Below, in pieces: positions 46,401 to 55,346 of a stretch of 64,000 bases of DNA (positions are counted from its first letter, which is position 1; the number at the start of each line of letters is the position of its first letter). The notes beneath the pieces are model-generated. The model ran no database searches, was not told the DNA's origin, and saw only the letters and a program-made list of their open reading frames with translations. This DNA comes from MWAR01 sp035388825 (GTDB lineage: Bacteria > Muiribacteriota > Ozemobacteria > Ozemobacterales > Ozemobacteraceae), in NCBI GenBank assembly GCA_035388825.1, contig DAOOQQ010000005.1:57051-121050 (forward strand), written 5' to 3'. Both the position numbers and the translations under genes were made by a program.

Positions 46401-47641
46401 CAGTCCGGGGCCGCCTTCCGGAAACCGGCGGTGGGAGGAAGTTCCCCGTGTTTCAGGGCCATCAGCACCTTCGTCATGCCGGCAGCACCAGCGCCGGTCA
46501 ACAGGTGGCCCACGTTCGATTTGACCGAGCCGATCACGCATCGGCCGGCGGGGCCCTCCAGGCCCTTCCAGAGGACGTTGAGACTCTTGAACTCGACCCG
46601 GTCGCCCGTCGGGGTACCGGTGCCGTGACATTCGATCAGATCCACTTCGTCGGGCTGCCAGCCGGCCTCGAGATACGCCGCGCGCATGGCCCGGAGCTGG
46701 CCCTCCATGTCGGGGGCGAGGAGGCTGCCGCCGATGTCATTGGCGAGGCCGATTCCGCGGATGACGCCGTGGATCTGGTCGCCATGAGCAACGGCGTCTT
46801 CCAGACGCTTCAGCAGGAAGATGCCGGCGCCTTCCCCGACGACGAGACCGTCGGCCGCCGCATCGAACGGCCGGCAGATGCCGCTGGGGGAGACCGCGCG
46901 CAGTTGGCTGAACCCCATCTGGGTGAACTGGCACGACGGGCGCGAGACGCCCCCTGTCAGGACCGCATCCGCCCGGCCTGCGCGCAGCTCCTCACAGGCC
47001 AGCTTGATCGCGTAGAGCGACGAGGCGCAGGCCGCATCCAGGGTCGTCGAACCGCCGCCGAGGCCGAGGGCCCGGGCGAGAAATCCCGCCGGAAGCCCGG
47101 CTGCATGGCGGTTCAGCGGGCTCAGGCCCGCCGCGATCCGTTCGCTCTCGAGTCCGTCGAGACGCGGCTCGCGTCCGGCCGAAATGGCCTCGAGACCCGG
47201 GCCATAAACGCGGCTCGTGAGCTCGCCCGCCGAGTCGGTCGGCAGGACGATGTTGGCGATGATGACGGGAACCCGCGACCGGTCGATCCCGTCCGTCTTC
47301 GCCTCCCGCCACGCCGCCGCGCCCGCCGCGAGGGTGATGGCGAACAGCGGATCGAGCCGGTCGAGCAGCTCGCGCGGAACGGGCAGACCTGGTATATCCG
47401 ATGGTATATAATCAAGCAGGCAGGCGCGGTTGGACGGGGTCCGGTCGGGTTTTCCGTAGACCGGATCCTGGTGCTGCGCGGCAGGCTTCGGCCACCGGCC
47501 GATCGGAATCTCCCGGCTGGCGCTTTCCCCGGAACGGATCAGGCGCCAGAAGGTTTCGAGATCCCGGCTTCCCGGAAACAGTCCGCCGATGCCGACGATC
47601 GCGATGGCCATGCTCGAACCGGAACGGGCCTGGTCAGGCAT
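40481..47641 (-). CDS. pfaC: PfaB/PfaC fusion: PUFA synthase KS-CLF-AT-DH-DH subunit
   Basis: This 2386-residue megasynthase takes part in chain elongation. Domains: ketosynthase (about 15-450) with DAACASS near residue 204; chain-length factor (about 477-900) where SSEENSG replaces the Cys motif; acyltransferase (about 1070-1390) with FPGSGNHYLGMG and GYSLGE; a Pro-rich linker near 1400-1530; then two FabA-like dehydratase regions (about 1600-1990 and 2040-2386), the second with AHFYQDPVIPGSLGLE. The acyltransferase, separate PfaB in Shewanella, is fused here, as in myxobacterial types; no acyl-glycerol acyltransferase domain is seen. Start 47641 overlaps the pfaA stop by 8 bases. AT-rich codons occur at 44591-44630. 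Confidence 0.9.
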   Translation of the reverse strand: MPDQARSGSSMAIAIVGIGGLFPGSRDLETFWRLIRSGESASREIPIGRWPKPAAQHQDPVYGKPDRTPSNRACLLDYIPSDIPGLPVPRELLDRLDPLFAITLAAGAAAWREAKTDGIDRSRVPVIIANIVLPTDSAGELTSRVYGPGLEAISAGREPRLDGLESERIAAGLSPLNRHAAGLPAGFLARALGLGGGSTTLDAACASSLYAIKLACEELRAGRADAVLTGGVSRPSCQFTQMGFSQLRAVSPSGICRPFDAAADGLVVGEGAGIFLLKRLEDAVAHGDQIHGVIRGIGLANDIGGSLLAPDMEGQLRAMRAAYLEAGWQPDEVDLIECHGTGTPTGDRVEFKSLNVLWKGLEGPAGRCVIGSVKSNVGHLLTGAGAAGMTKVLMALKHGELPPTAGFRKAAPDWGMESSPFRVASAVQPWPRRSEGKPRRAAVSAFGFGGIDAHVLVEEWLPGTALPAATPVSLPAPEPVAIVGIDAHFGPLEGKRAFQEAVFRGRPAKRPRPPKRHPLDCGDPRWSEGCYLDERSIAVGRFRISPKELPDVLPQQLVMLETVDGALRDTLGRKPEPLRWGVFTGIGLDYNSTNFVLRWRLEPDTARWAEPPAADRLEALREAASPPLTSERTVGALGGIVASRIAREFHVGGPSHTFSSEENSGLRALEAARRALQRGEIDLAVAGAVDMAGDLRHLWALDQSRRYGAHGGSVPFDISADGPMPGEGAAAVVLKRLSDARRDGDRIYAIVRGFGTATSTSRAFESILPDETTARLALERAYADAGVAPSAVRLIEASASGSPAEDTLEASVLAGFFRPPPAVANAAFDAAGPRCALGSAKTVIGHTGCAAGLASVAKAALCLYQAILPAMPGLRHPQPELVPAADHFFTPHRAQYWQHNLDDGPRLAGVNSFAADGTAAHVVLEAPESDADMAQAPAATIAAERRFPLGPLPEALFTLSAADPAGISAEAGRLEGLIRETLARSPHLPVVRLAAAWLDANRDLKKNNSYINAAILAGSGEEVMLRLRALREHLRQDPSKPLSGGPLVGDRVFYSPAPLARDGHVAFVFPGSGNHYLGMGIETGVAWPELLRELDRENLWLKTQFATRLVAPWRLAWPDGWERDSEAALLADHNSLVFGHVSYCALVSDVVRQFGIEPRAVIGYSLGETAGNFATRTWRARDEMVERMRKLSLFTKDLIGRCEAVRTSWGWADDDPREVDWVLGLVDRPVAEVEARIPDYPHTYILIVNTPGECVVGGNRAALQKLVKSLGCVFLPIEGVSSVHSPAAKPVGDTYRGLHVFDCTPPDKIAFYSSGWGRRFTPEKNVSADSILAQAIGTINFPAGIEAAYADGARIFLEMGPRASCSRMIGRILGDRRHLARSVSMGGQEETSTILRVLAHCHAEGVPVDAAPLYRDTERSHVTLSPAKPVISVPIERGFGTLPARPVTPTARPVAVPAAPVAPQPRPPAPVPSPTPAPTVFSPPVAPRVVPDATKESRMRPSTPLPVSPEVLRIQPGSAPAEQMLGELVSARSAVAAAHEAFLRCADATLRMQARLLECAGTDAQLSPPALPAMSAPAVQPVPAAAPAKPAVPVFLDRAGSMEFAIGKIGKALGDFFAPIDAYPTRVRLPDEPLNFVDRILYCRGEKGSLKSGELATEHDVLPGAWYLDGDRMPTGLAVEAGQADLFLSAWLGIDFKTKGIAKYRLLDATVTFHGPLPRPGTTVRYDIRVDRFIRQADTYLFFFEFDGTVDGRQLITMRDGCAGFFTDRQLNDGRGIVLTEDDVRPEPRRRPPELDNLVPMRVESFGDAAIAALRRGDLAAAFGPEFAGLPIAQPQTLPSGKLSMIDRVTSIDPAGGRFGLGLIKAEIDIPVNAWFLTSHFIDDQVMPGTLMYESCMQSLRVFLLRMGWIAESPASSFEPVPEVRSRLRCRGQVIPGAKKALYEITIKEIGYNPEPYALADALMFADGRMIVQCLDMSIRLTNTNREQIEALWAGRNGPAAISARKPELFTARQILEYAIGKPSICFGDAYRQFDAERFLARLPGPPYLFVDRITALTAPALKMAPGGTVQGEYDVPADAWYFRANRQGSMPFSVILEFPLQVCGWLAAYMGSAMTSRENLHFRNLDGNAILHEDLRRDAGTLTADITVTKIAQSGGMIIQGYSFKVTRQGRPVYEGDTVFGFFTEDALANQVGIRGAQLYTPSPEELARQKLPPAWPDTAPLHPGDPATPPEDGLALPGRSYRMLDAIDLFIPDGGPKRLGFLRGTKTVDPGEWFFKAHFYQDPVIPGSLGLEAFIQLLKAAALHRWQANLPAGPWHFEPIAAGVKHSWAYRGQIIPTDRLVTVEAVIEAFDDDQRLVRGSGYLHVDGRVIYNMREFAIRLVPGL

Positions 47642-50600
47642 TGGCCGCCCCTTCCAGCGACCGGCGCCGGAACGCCTCTTCGAGCGCCGGGTTGATGACG
47701 CACTCATACCCGTCCATGCGGGCGATCAGCCGGCCGTCGTGATCGAGGAACTCGATCGCGGCTTTCGCCATCATCGTGCCGGAGCGGCTCGCGGAGATGA
47801 CGATCCGGGCTCCATCCGAGGGGAAGGCCCCCCGATACTGCCGGTAACGCGCGGCGAAACTCGGCAGCGAGGGCGCCCCGGCGATCCGGCGGGTCCAGAG
47901 GATCATCAGTTGATATGCCGAGTCGAGCACCAGCGGATCCGTCAACCAGGCCGGCCGCGGAGGCGCGCTGATCCAGTGGTCGGGGGAGGGGGCTGCCGTC
48001 GTGCGGCAGGCGATGCCGTTCTGCGACCAGCCGACGACGCCCGTGATGCCTTCGAGCATCCGGCCGTGGAACAGCTCATGGCGATAGATGTCCCCCGTGC
48101 TGAGGGGGTAGGGCGAGGACAGATCGGGATCCAGAGCGGGTGCCGGGGCTTCCGGAAGCTTCTCGGCGAGCACGATCTCGGCCCGCGCGTGAACCGTCTC
48201 CTTGCCGTGGCTGACCGAGCGGAGCTCGGCCGAGACCGTCGGGAACTCGTCCATGCCCCGGACCTTGGTGACATGGACGCGGAGCGTCTGGGCGACGGCG
48301 CCGGTCAGGACGAACCCCTTCAGGATGCGCAGATCCTCGAATCCGTGGAACAGGAAGCCCGGGTTCTCGTGCAGAGCCCCGTGCGCGAGCCATTCGGCCG
48401 TCACGGCCATGGGCAGGACGGGGTCGCCGTTGAGGATGTGGGCCGCGAGATACCGGTCTTTCTCGAGGCTGATCTGGCGCTCGAACGCCGGGATGAACTT
48501 CTTGCGGAGAGCCGCGGGGGCTTCGCCGGCGGTATGCTCGACGGGGGCGCTGTACAGGTCGGCCGTGGCGGGCTTCGAGACGCTCGGCGCCGTGGTCGTG
48601 AGAACGGCCGGTGTCGCGGTGCTCTGCTTCGAACCGCTCTGGAACGTGGCGAGCCGGACCTCGACCGTGCTCTGGGCGACGGCCGGAATCGCTCCGCCGG
48701 CCGGATGCTGCATGCCGGCGTTCGTCGTGACTGCCGAGACGGAATCGGGGCGTCCGGCAAGGCCCTCCAGCCCGATGATCACGACCTCGATCTGGTGATC
48801 GGAGGTGTTCGCGAGCTCGGCGAGAAGATGCCGGGCACCGGCCTCGAGCGGAATCAGGCCGACCCCTTCCTCGAGGAACAGCTTGCGCAGGCCGTCGTTG
48901 ACCATGCCGCCGTGCCACGGGCCCCAGTTGCAGGCCACGGTGCGGCAGTCGGGATGCATCAGGGCCCACTGTTGGGCGACCTTGTTCAGCGCCTCGTTGG
49001 CCATCGCATAATCGACCTGGCCGATGCGGCCATACCGGCCCGTCACCGAGGAGAAGACCACGAAGCCCTTCAACTGCTCGCCCATCAGGGCATTCAACAC
49101 GTTGCGCAGGCCGACGACCTTCGTGTCGAACACGTCGTCGAACTGGTCACGTGTTTTTTCGGCGATTCGCCGGTCGCGCAGAACGCCCGCGCCATGAATC
49201 AGGCCGGTGATGCGGCCCGCGGTGCGCTGGATCTCGGCGATGCAGACGGGCACGGCTTCGGGGTTCCGCACATCGACCGAGCGGTACAGGAACCGGCCGC
49301 CGGCTGTCTTGATGGCATCGAGGGTCCGCAGGATCTCGCGGTTCGCAATGACGTGCTGATACTGTTTCTCCAGCTCCTTCGGGGTGAGCTTGCGGCCGCC
49401 GGCGTGCATCATCAGCGCGCGTTTGATCTCGGAGTCGGTGGAAAGGCCGGTCAGCCATGCCGGTTCCGGCTGGGGTTCGGGGCTCCGGCCCAGCAGCACG
49501 AGGGTCGGGCCGCCGGCGCGCGCCACCTCGATGGCGACGGCGGCGGTCACTCCGCGGGCGCCGCCCGTGACGATCACGACGTCACTCTGGCCCCAGAGTG
49601 GCTTCGCATCGGGCTGGGGTCGGATTGCCTCTTCGGTCTCCACGAGGCTGTACCGGGCTTCGGCGGTGACGCCGGCTTCGATGGGACCACGGGCGAACAG
49701 CTCGTCTCCGAGAAGCTTTGCCGTTGCCGCATCCGCCGGAAGCGCCACATCGAGATCGATGGCCTTGACCGCGACCGAGGGCCACTCGCGGGCCGCCGTC
49801 TTGGCGAGGCCTGCCAGCGCCCCCTGGACCGGGTCGATCGCGGCATCCGGCCGGATGAGCCCGAAGGCGCCGTCAAGCCGGGAAACGGTTGCCAGCAATG
49901 CGCCGCCATTCCCGGCATGCGCCTGGAGCGATGGTTCCGCTGCCTGGGTCAGGAAGAACGCCCGTTTCACGAACTGTTCGGATGCTTCCGTCCAGCGGCT
50001 GCTGTCAGCCGTCGCAGGGGGCGGGGCAAGGAGGACGAGCCCCGCAACATGCGTCGCGAGGGCCGGGTTGAGCGGGGTCGCGATGTCGACGATCTCGGTC
50101 TTGACCCCGCGGGCCCCGATCTGGACGGCCAGAAGCTGGGCCAGCGGCGTGCCGTCATCCGTGATCAGCACCGTCGTGCCGGCGGGAAGCTGCACCTGGG
50201 GCCTGGTCTCGGCGACGGGGCGGACGACCGCCTCGACGACGGTGCGCCGCAGGAGGTCGCTCGTGGGTGCGGTGACCGGTGCCGATGCCGCCGGCTGCGC
50301 TGCCGGAGTTGCGGATGGGATTGCTTCGGCCGCGACCGGGGCAGCCTGACCGCCCTGGAGGAACTCGATGATCTGGCGCAGGGTGCGGAGTTTGCCGAGC
50401 TGGTCGGGCTGGACCACCGGGGCGTGGGGGAGCCGTTCCTGGACGCCGGACATGATCTCGACGCGCTTGATCGAGTCGATGCCGAGATCCGACTCCATGT
50501 CCATGTCGAGGTTCAGCATCTCGGCCGGATACCCGGTCTTGTCGCTGACGATCTGGAGAATGACGGGAACAACATCAGAAGATATAGAACCAGCGGAGCT

Positions 50601-53600
50601 GGACGCCGCCGGAGCAGCCGGAGCGGTCGCGGCGGCCTGGGGAGCTGCGCCGGCCGGCTGGGCGCCGATGAACTCGATGATCTGGCGCAGGGTGCGGAGC
50701 TTGCCGAGCTGGTCGGGCTGGACCACCGGGGCGTTGGGAAGTTTCTCCTGCACGCCGGACATGATTTCGACGCGTTTGATCGAGTCGATGCCGAGGTCCG
50801 ACTCCATGTCCATGTCGAGGTTCAGCATCTCGGCCGGATACCCGGTCTTGTCGCTGACGATCTGGAGGATGACGGGAACAACATCGGCAGATATAGAACC
50901 GGCAGAGCCGGAAGCCGGGGTCGCGAGCGGAGCTGACACGGCGGGAGCAGCCGTGGGCGTGGCAGCCCGGGGAGCCGCGCCGGCCGGCTGGGCGCCGATG
51001 AACTCGATGATCTGGCGGAGGGTGCGGAGCTTGCCGAGCTGGTCGGGCTGGATCACGGGNNNNNNNNNNNNNNNNNNNNNNNNNNNNNNNNNNNNNNNNN
51101 NNNNNNNNNNNNNNNNNNNNNNNNNNNNNNNNNNNNNNNNNNNNNNNNNNNNNNNNNNNAGGTCCGACTCCATGTCCATGTCGAGGTTCAGCATCTCGGC
51201 CGGATACCCGGTCTTGTCGCTGACGATCTGGAGGATGACGGGAACAACATCTGAAGAAAGAGAACCAGCGGAGCCGGAGACCGCAGGAGCGGCGGGAGCT
51301 GCAACAGTGGGAGCGACCGCGGGCGTGGCGGCACGGGGGGCTGCGCCGACCGGCTGGGCGCCGATGAACTCGATGATCTGACGCAGGGTGCGGAGCTTGC
51401 CGAGCTGGTCGGGCTGGATCACGGGCGCACCGGGCAGCTTCTCCTGCACGCCGGACATGATCTCGACGCGCTTGATCGAGTCGATGCCGAGATCCGACTC
51501 CATGTCCATGTCGAGGTTCAGCATCTCGGCCGGATACCCGGTCTTGTCGCTGACGATCTGGAGAATGACGGGAACAACATCGGCAGATATAGAACCGGCG
51601 GGGCTGGAAGCCGGGGGCGCGACCGGAGCTGCCACGGCGGGAGCGGCCGCGGGCGTGGCGGCCCGGGGAGCCGCGCCGGCCGGCTGAGCGCCGATGAACT
51701 CGATGATCTGGCGGAGGGTGCGGAGCTTGCCGAGCTGGTCGGGCTGGATCACGGGTGCGCCGGGCAGCTTCTCCTGAACGCCGGACATGATCTCGACGCG
51801 CTTGATCGAGTCGATGCCGAGATCCGATTCCATATCCATATCGATATTCAGCATCTCGGCCGGGTATCCGGTCTTGTCGCTGACGATCTGGAGAATGGCC
51901 GGAACGATATCCGCCGCGGGAGCGGCGGGCTGCCGCGCAGGGGCAGGGGCGGCAGGTCTGGGCGCGACGGGAACGGCCGCGGCAGCCGGTGCCGGAGCTG
52001 GCCGGACCGGCGCCGGAGTGGCCGTGACGGCGGGTGCCGCTGCTGCCGCCGGAACCGGTTGTGGGGCCGGAGCCGGAAGAGGAGCTGCCCGGAACGCCTG
52101 CGGCTCGGGATGAACCGGGGTTTCGATGGGGGGCGATGCGGGGGCTCCCGCACGGCCTTCGAGCATCAGCTGGATCGTTCTCTGGGCCTGCTCCTGGCCT
52201 TCGAGGAACTTCCGGTGCAGTTCGGCGGTCTGGATCTGCATCTGCTGCAGGGCGCCGATCATGTTCCGGGCAAGGGCCGGGGAGACGCCGGCCCCATCCG
52301 CCACCGTCGCCTCACGGGTGACCGGAGCCGGCGCGGCAGGGACGGGACGGGTGGCAGGTCGTGCCATTGCAGGGGCGGTGGTCGGAGCGGGGTTTGCCGG
52401 AGCAGCGGACACCGGTCGGGGCGTGGCCGCCGCTGGTGCGGAAACCGGTGCCGGTGTGGAGACGGGGGCTGCCGGAGAAACGGCCGGTTTGGCGGGCAGG
52501 ACCTTTTTCGCCCGGGGCGGCCGCGGCGAGCGGTAATTCGCGCCCGACAGCGGGATCGTCATGACGGGCTTGCGTGCCTTGGCGATGCGCTCGATGGTTT
52601 CCTCGCCGTCTTCCCACAGCGTGAGACGTACGGCATGGCCCAGAGCGGCGCACAGGGCGAGGGTGCGGGCGAGATCGAGGCTGCCGGGCTTTTTCCCGCC
52701 GCTCGCATCGAGGCCGATCGAGGTGAACGGCCTATCGCCGATGATCGCCTTGACGAGGCCGCTCATCTTCGCACCGGGAGCCACTTCCAGGAAGGTGCGG
52801 ATGCCCGAGGCATACATGGCCTCGATGCCATCGATGAATTTCACGGGGTTGGCGAGCTGGTTCCCGAGGAGGTCGGCAATGGCCGCCGCATCCGATGGGT
52901 AGGGAGTGCCGGTGGTGTTCGCGTAGACGGGCAGCTCGGGGGCGCGAAGCGTCGCTTCGCCGACGGCCGCACGGAAGGGGACGGCCGCATCTGCCACGAA
53001 CCGGCTGTGGAACGCACCGGCGACCTGCAGGACGGTCGCGCGCACCTTGCGCTGCCGGAAGATCTCGGCGGCGCGCTGGATCTCACTCGTGGAGCCGCTC
53101 AGCACCATCTGTGTCGGGGCGTTGTAGTTCGCGATGACGAGATCGAGCTTTTCGGCGGCAAGAAGCTCGGCCGCTTCGGCAGCCGTCTGGGAAACCGCGA
53201 TCATCCCTCCGCGGTCGCCGCTTCCGGCGCCCATCAGCTCGCCACGCCGGCGAGCCAGCCGGAACAGGGTGGCCTCGTCGTAGACGCCGGCCGCGCACAG
53301 GGCCGTCAGCTCGCCGAACGAGTGGCCGATCAGGGCGGCGGGTTTGATGCCGAACCGTTCGAGGGCCCGGTAGGAGCCGATCGAAACGGCACCGATCGCC
53401 GGCTGAGCGATGCCGGTGGCTTTCAGGGCTTCTTCCTGAATCTTTCTGCCGGCCTCTTCGAGCACCTGGGGCGGATACACCAGGTCTGCGAGACGTTTTC
53501 CGGCGGCGAGTTCGCCCAGAAGGGCATCTGCGGCCGCGATCGGGGTGAACGTCTCGGGCATCAGGCAGCACAGGTCGCGGCCCATGCCCAGATACTGGGC

Positions 53601-55346
53601 ACCCTGCCCGGGGAAGACGACGCCGATGGGCTCGGCGGCCGCCCCGGTTTCATACCAGGCGCCCTCGGGAAGCGCGAAGCGGGTGGGGGCGGGCGTCGCG
53701 GCAAGTTTCGCGTCTGCCGCCGCCGCCAGCGCGGAGAAGTCGGTCTTCCCGGGTTCGATCGCGAAGACGAGCCGGCAGGGATGGGTGGCCTGGAACTCGC
53801 GCCGCGAGCGGGCCGCCTGGAGTCGCAGATCGGCTGGGGCGAGCGGCTTGGTGAAGGGAGCCAGGGCGGTCCGGATCGCGGCGGGGGTGGATCCGGACAG
53901 GGCGATGATCTCTGCGCGGCCGTCCCAGTCGATCTCGCGGCGGGACGTCTCATACTCTTCGAGAACCGCGTGGTAGTTGCTGCCGCCGAAGCCGAACGCG
54001 CTGACCGCCGCCCGGCGCGGATGCTGGGCGGAGTTGAACCAGGGGCGTTTCTCGAGCAGCAGGTAGAAGGGCGTCTTCGCGTCCTTGAACACGGGGGCCG
54101 CTTCCCGGATCTTGATCGTGGGCGGAAGGGTCTTGTGGTGAAGCGCCAGGGCGGCCTTGATGAGGCCGGCCGAGCCGGCGGCCGCCTTCGTGTGGCCGAT
54201 CATCGACTTGACCGAGCCGATGCCGCACCAGGGACGACCTTCGGGGGCATCGCCGAACACCCGGCGGAGCGCCTTCAGCTCGATCTCGTCGCCGACCTTG
54301 GTGCCGGTGCCGTGCGCCTCGACCATGCCGATCGTCTCGGGGGAGATGCCGGCCTCTTCGTAGGCCCGGCGCAGCGCCTTTTCCTGGCCCTCGTCGCTGG
54401 GGGCGTAGATGGATTTCCCGCGGCCGTCACTCGAAGTGCCGAGGCCCGTGAGAACGGCGTAAATCTTGTCTCCGTCAGCCTTCGCCTTGCTGAGTCGCTT
54501 GAGAATGACCATGCCGACGCCCTCGCCGAGCGCAGTTCCATCCGCCTCGGTGCTGAAGGGCTTCGCGTCACCCGACGGGGACAGCGCCGGGGTCTTGCTG
54601 AAACACATGTACATGAATATATCATTGAACATATCCACGCCGCCGGTGATCACCATGTCGGCGGCGCCCGACTGCAGCTCCATCGCGGCCATGTGGACCG
54701 CGCCGAGCGAACTCCCGCAGGCGGCATCGACGATGCAGTTGGTGCCGCCGAGATTCAGGCGGTTCGCGATACGGCCGGCGGCGACGTTTCCGAGCAGGCC
54801 GGGGAACGAGTTCTCCTGCCAGGGCACGTAGGCCTCGCCGATGTTCGCCATGACCTCGGCCGCGATGGCGTCATCGACCCCCGCATCTTTGAGGGCTTTG
54901 CGCCAGACCGGGTGGCCGAGTCGTGCGCCGAGCGGAATCACGAGCTGGAGCGTTCCGGTCAGACCGAGCACCACGCTGACGCGGCTGCGGTCAAACTCGC
55001 GGTTCGTGCCGTAGCCCGCATCGACGAGGGCGCCCTGGGCGACGACCAGCCCCATCAGCTGCGAAGCGTCGGTCGCCTCGAGAGCTGCCGGAGAAATGCC
55101 GAATTCGACGGGATCGAACGGGATCGTGGGAACGAAGCCGCCGCGTTTCGAATACGTGCAGTCGGGTTTTTTCGGATCCTTGTCGTAATACTCCTCCGGC
55201 CGCCAGTGCGTGTCGGGAATGTCGGTGATGGCATCCACCCCGTTGCGGATGTTCGCCCAGTAGTCGCGCAGGGTCTGCGCCTTGGGGAACAGGCAGCTCA
55301 TTCCAATGATGGCCAGTGGTTCGTGCATCGGTTCGTTGCGTTTCAT
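47634..55346 (-). CDS. pfaA: PfaA: PUFA synthase KS-MAT-ACPs-KR-DH subunit
   Basis: About 2570 residues, but the length is approximate because of the N gap. Domains: ketosynthase with DAACGSS near residue 209; malonyl transferase with GHSFGE near 675 and AFHS; a Pro/Ala linker; at least five acyl carrier repeats, the first with DLGIDSIKR near 1180 and the last near 1624; a ketoreductase with TGGARGV near 1928 and YAMANE; and a C-terminal dehydratase-like hotdog region with AAHILNGDPVLP near 2307. The ACPs are modified by PfaE on the Ser. It makes the growing chain together with PfaC and PfaD. Start 55346 is chosen before MKRNEP; MHEP at 55328 is an alternative. Confidence 0.92.
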   Translation of the reverse strand: MKRNEPMHEPLAIIGMSCLFPKAQTLRDYWANIRNGVDAITDIPDTHWRPEEYYDKDPKKPDCTYSKRGGFVPTIPFDPVEFGISPAALEATDASQLMGLVVAQGALVDAGYGTNREFDRSRVSVVLGLTGTLQLVIPLGARLGHPVWRKALKDAGVDDAIAAEVMANIGEAYVPWQENSFPGLLGNVAAGRIANRLNLGGTNCIVDAACGSSLGAVHMAAMELQSGAADMVITGGVDMFNDIFMYMCFSKTPALSPSGDAKPFSTEADGTALGEGVGMVILKRLSKAKADGDKIYAVLTGLGTSSDGRGKSIYAPSDEGQEKALRRAYEEAGISPETIGMVEAHGTGTKVGDEIELKALRRVFGDAPEGRPWCGIGSVKSMIGHTKAAAGSAGLIKAALALHHKTLPPTIKIREAAPVFKDAKTPFYLLLEKRPWFNSAQHPRRAAVSAFGFGGSNYHAVLEEYETSRREIDWDGRAEIIALSGSTPAAIRTALAPFTKPLAPADLRLQAARSRREFQATHPCRLVFAIEPGKTDFSALAAAADAKLAATPAPTRFALPEGAWYETGAAAEPIGVVFPGQGAQYLGMGRDLCCLMPETFTPIAAADALLGELAAGKRLADLVYPPQVLEEAGRKIQEEALKATGIAQPAIGAVSIGSYRALERFGIKPAALIGHSFGELTALCAAGVYDEATLFRLARRRGELMGAGSGDRGGMIAVSQTAAEAAELLAAEKLDLVIANYNAPTQMVLSGSTSEIQRAAEIFRQRKVRATVLQVAGAFHSRFVADAAVPFRAAVGEATLRAPELPVYANTTGTPYPSDAAAIADLLGNQLANPVKFIDGIEAMYASGIRTFLEVAPGAKMSGLVKAIIGDRPFTSIGLDASGGKKPGSLDLARTLALCAALGHAVRLTLWEDGEETIERIAKARKPVMTIPLSGANYRSPRPPRAKKVLPAKPAVSPAAPVSTPAPVSAPAAATPRPVSAAPANPAPTTAPAMARPATRPVPAAPAPVTREATVADGAGVSPALARNMIGALQQMQIQTAELHRKFLEGQEQAQRTIQLMLEGRAGAPASPPIETPVHPEPQAFRAAPLPAPAPQPVPAAAAAPAVTATPAPVRPAPAPAAAAVPVAPRPAAPAPARQPAAPAADIVPAILQIVSDKTGYPAEMLNIDMDMESDLGIDSIKRVEIMSGVQEKLPGAPVIQPDQLGKLRTLRQIIEFIGAQPAGAAPRAATPAAAPAVAAPVAPPASSPAGSISADVVPVILQIVSDKTGYPAEMLNLDMDMESDLGIDSIKRVEIMSGVQEKLPGAPVIQPDQLGKLRTLRQIIEFIGAQPVGAAPRAATPAVAPTVAAPAAPAVSGSAGSLSSDVVPVILQIVSDKTGYPAEMLNLDMDMESDXXXXXXXXXXXXXXXXXXXXXXXXXXXXXXXXXXPVIQPDQLGKLRTLRQIIEFIGAQPAGAAPRAATPTAAPAVSAPLATPASGSAGSISADVVPVILQIVSDKTGYPAEMLNLDMDMESDLGIDSIKRVEIMSGVQEKLPNAPVVQPDQLGKLRTLRQIIEFIGAQPAGAAPQAAATAPAAPAASSSAGSISSDVVPVILQIVSDKTGYPAEMLNLDMDMESDLGIDSIKRVEIMSGVQERLPHAPVVQPDQLGKLRTLRQIIEFLQGGQAAPVAAEAIPSATPAAQPAASAPVTAPTSDLLRRTVVEAVVRPVAETRPQVQLPAGTTVLITDDGTPLAQLLAVQIGARGVKTEIVDIATPLNPALATHVAGLVLLAPPPATADSSRWTEASEQFVKRAFFLTQAAEPSLQAHAGNGGALLATVSRLDGAFGLIRPDAAIDPVQGALAGLAKTAAREWPSVAVKAIDLDVALPADAATAKLLGDELFARGPIEAGVTAEARYSLVETEEAIRPQPDAKPLWGQSDVVIVTGGARGVTAAVAIEVARAGGPTLVLLGRSPEPQPEPAWLTGLSTDSEIKRALMMHAGGRKLTPKELEKQYQHVIANREILRTLDAIKTAGGRFLYRSVDVRNPEAVPVCIAEIQRTAGRITGLIHGAGVLRDRRIAEKTRDQFDDVFDTKVVGLRNVLNALMGEQLKGFVVFSSVTGRYGRIGQVDYAMANEALNKVAQQWALMHPDCRTVACNWGPWHGGMVNDGLRKLFLEEGVGLIPLEAGARHLLAELANTSDHQIEVVIIGLEGLAGRPDSVSAVTTNAGMQHPAGGAIPAVAQSTVEVRLATFQSGSKQSTATPAVLTTTAPSVSKPATADLYSAPVEHTAGEAPAALRKKFIPAFERQISLEKDRYLAAHILNGDPVLPMAVTAEWLAHGALHENPGFLFHGFEDLRILKGFVLTGAVAQTLRVHVTKVRGMDEFPTVSAELRSVSHGKETVHARAEIVLAEKLPEAPAPALDPDLSSPYPLSTGDIYRHELFHGRMLEGITGVVGWSQNGIACRTTAAPSPDHWISAPPRPAWLTDPLVLDSAYQLMILWTRRIAGAPSLPSFAARYRQYRGAFPSDGARIVISASRSGTMMAKAAIEFLDHDGRLIARMDGYECVINPALEEAFRRRSLEGAANA
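50452..51890 (-). repeat. Tandem array of near-identical ACP domains in pfaA
   Basis: On the plus strand the segment for the ACP motif starts tcgatgcc at 51811, 51481, 50785 and 50476; one copy lies in the N gap. The first step is 330 nt (110 residues), the last 309 nt. If the gap held 64 nt, the remaining two steps would be 330 nt each, which fits five ACPs. The linkers are Ala/Pro rich and differ more than the domains. Confidence 0.85.
51060..51159. other. 100-N assembly gap inside the ACP array
   Basis: Exactly 100 N in the third carrier domain is a placeholder, not a measured size. The flanking codons join MESD with PVIQ and should be separated by 22 residues (64 missing nt), so 100 N keeps the frame by chance. 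Extra ACP copies may be hidden here. Confidence 0.95.

Noticed and set aside
40481..47641. An acyl-glycerol acyltransferase domain at the end of PfaC
   Set aside because: The C-terminus is a FabA-like dehydratase; no HxxxxD plus PLSC-type motif was seen.
51060..51159. A natural low-information linker in PfaA
   Set aside because: It is exactly 100 N, which is a standard assembly placeholder.
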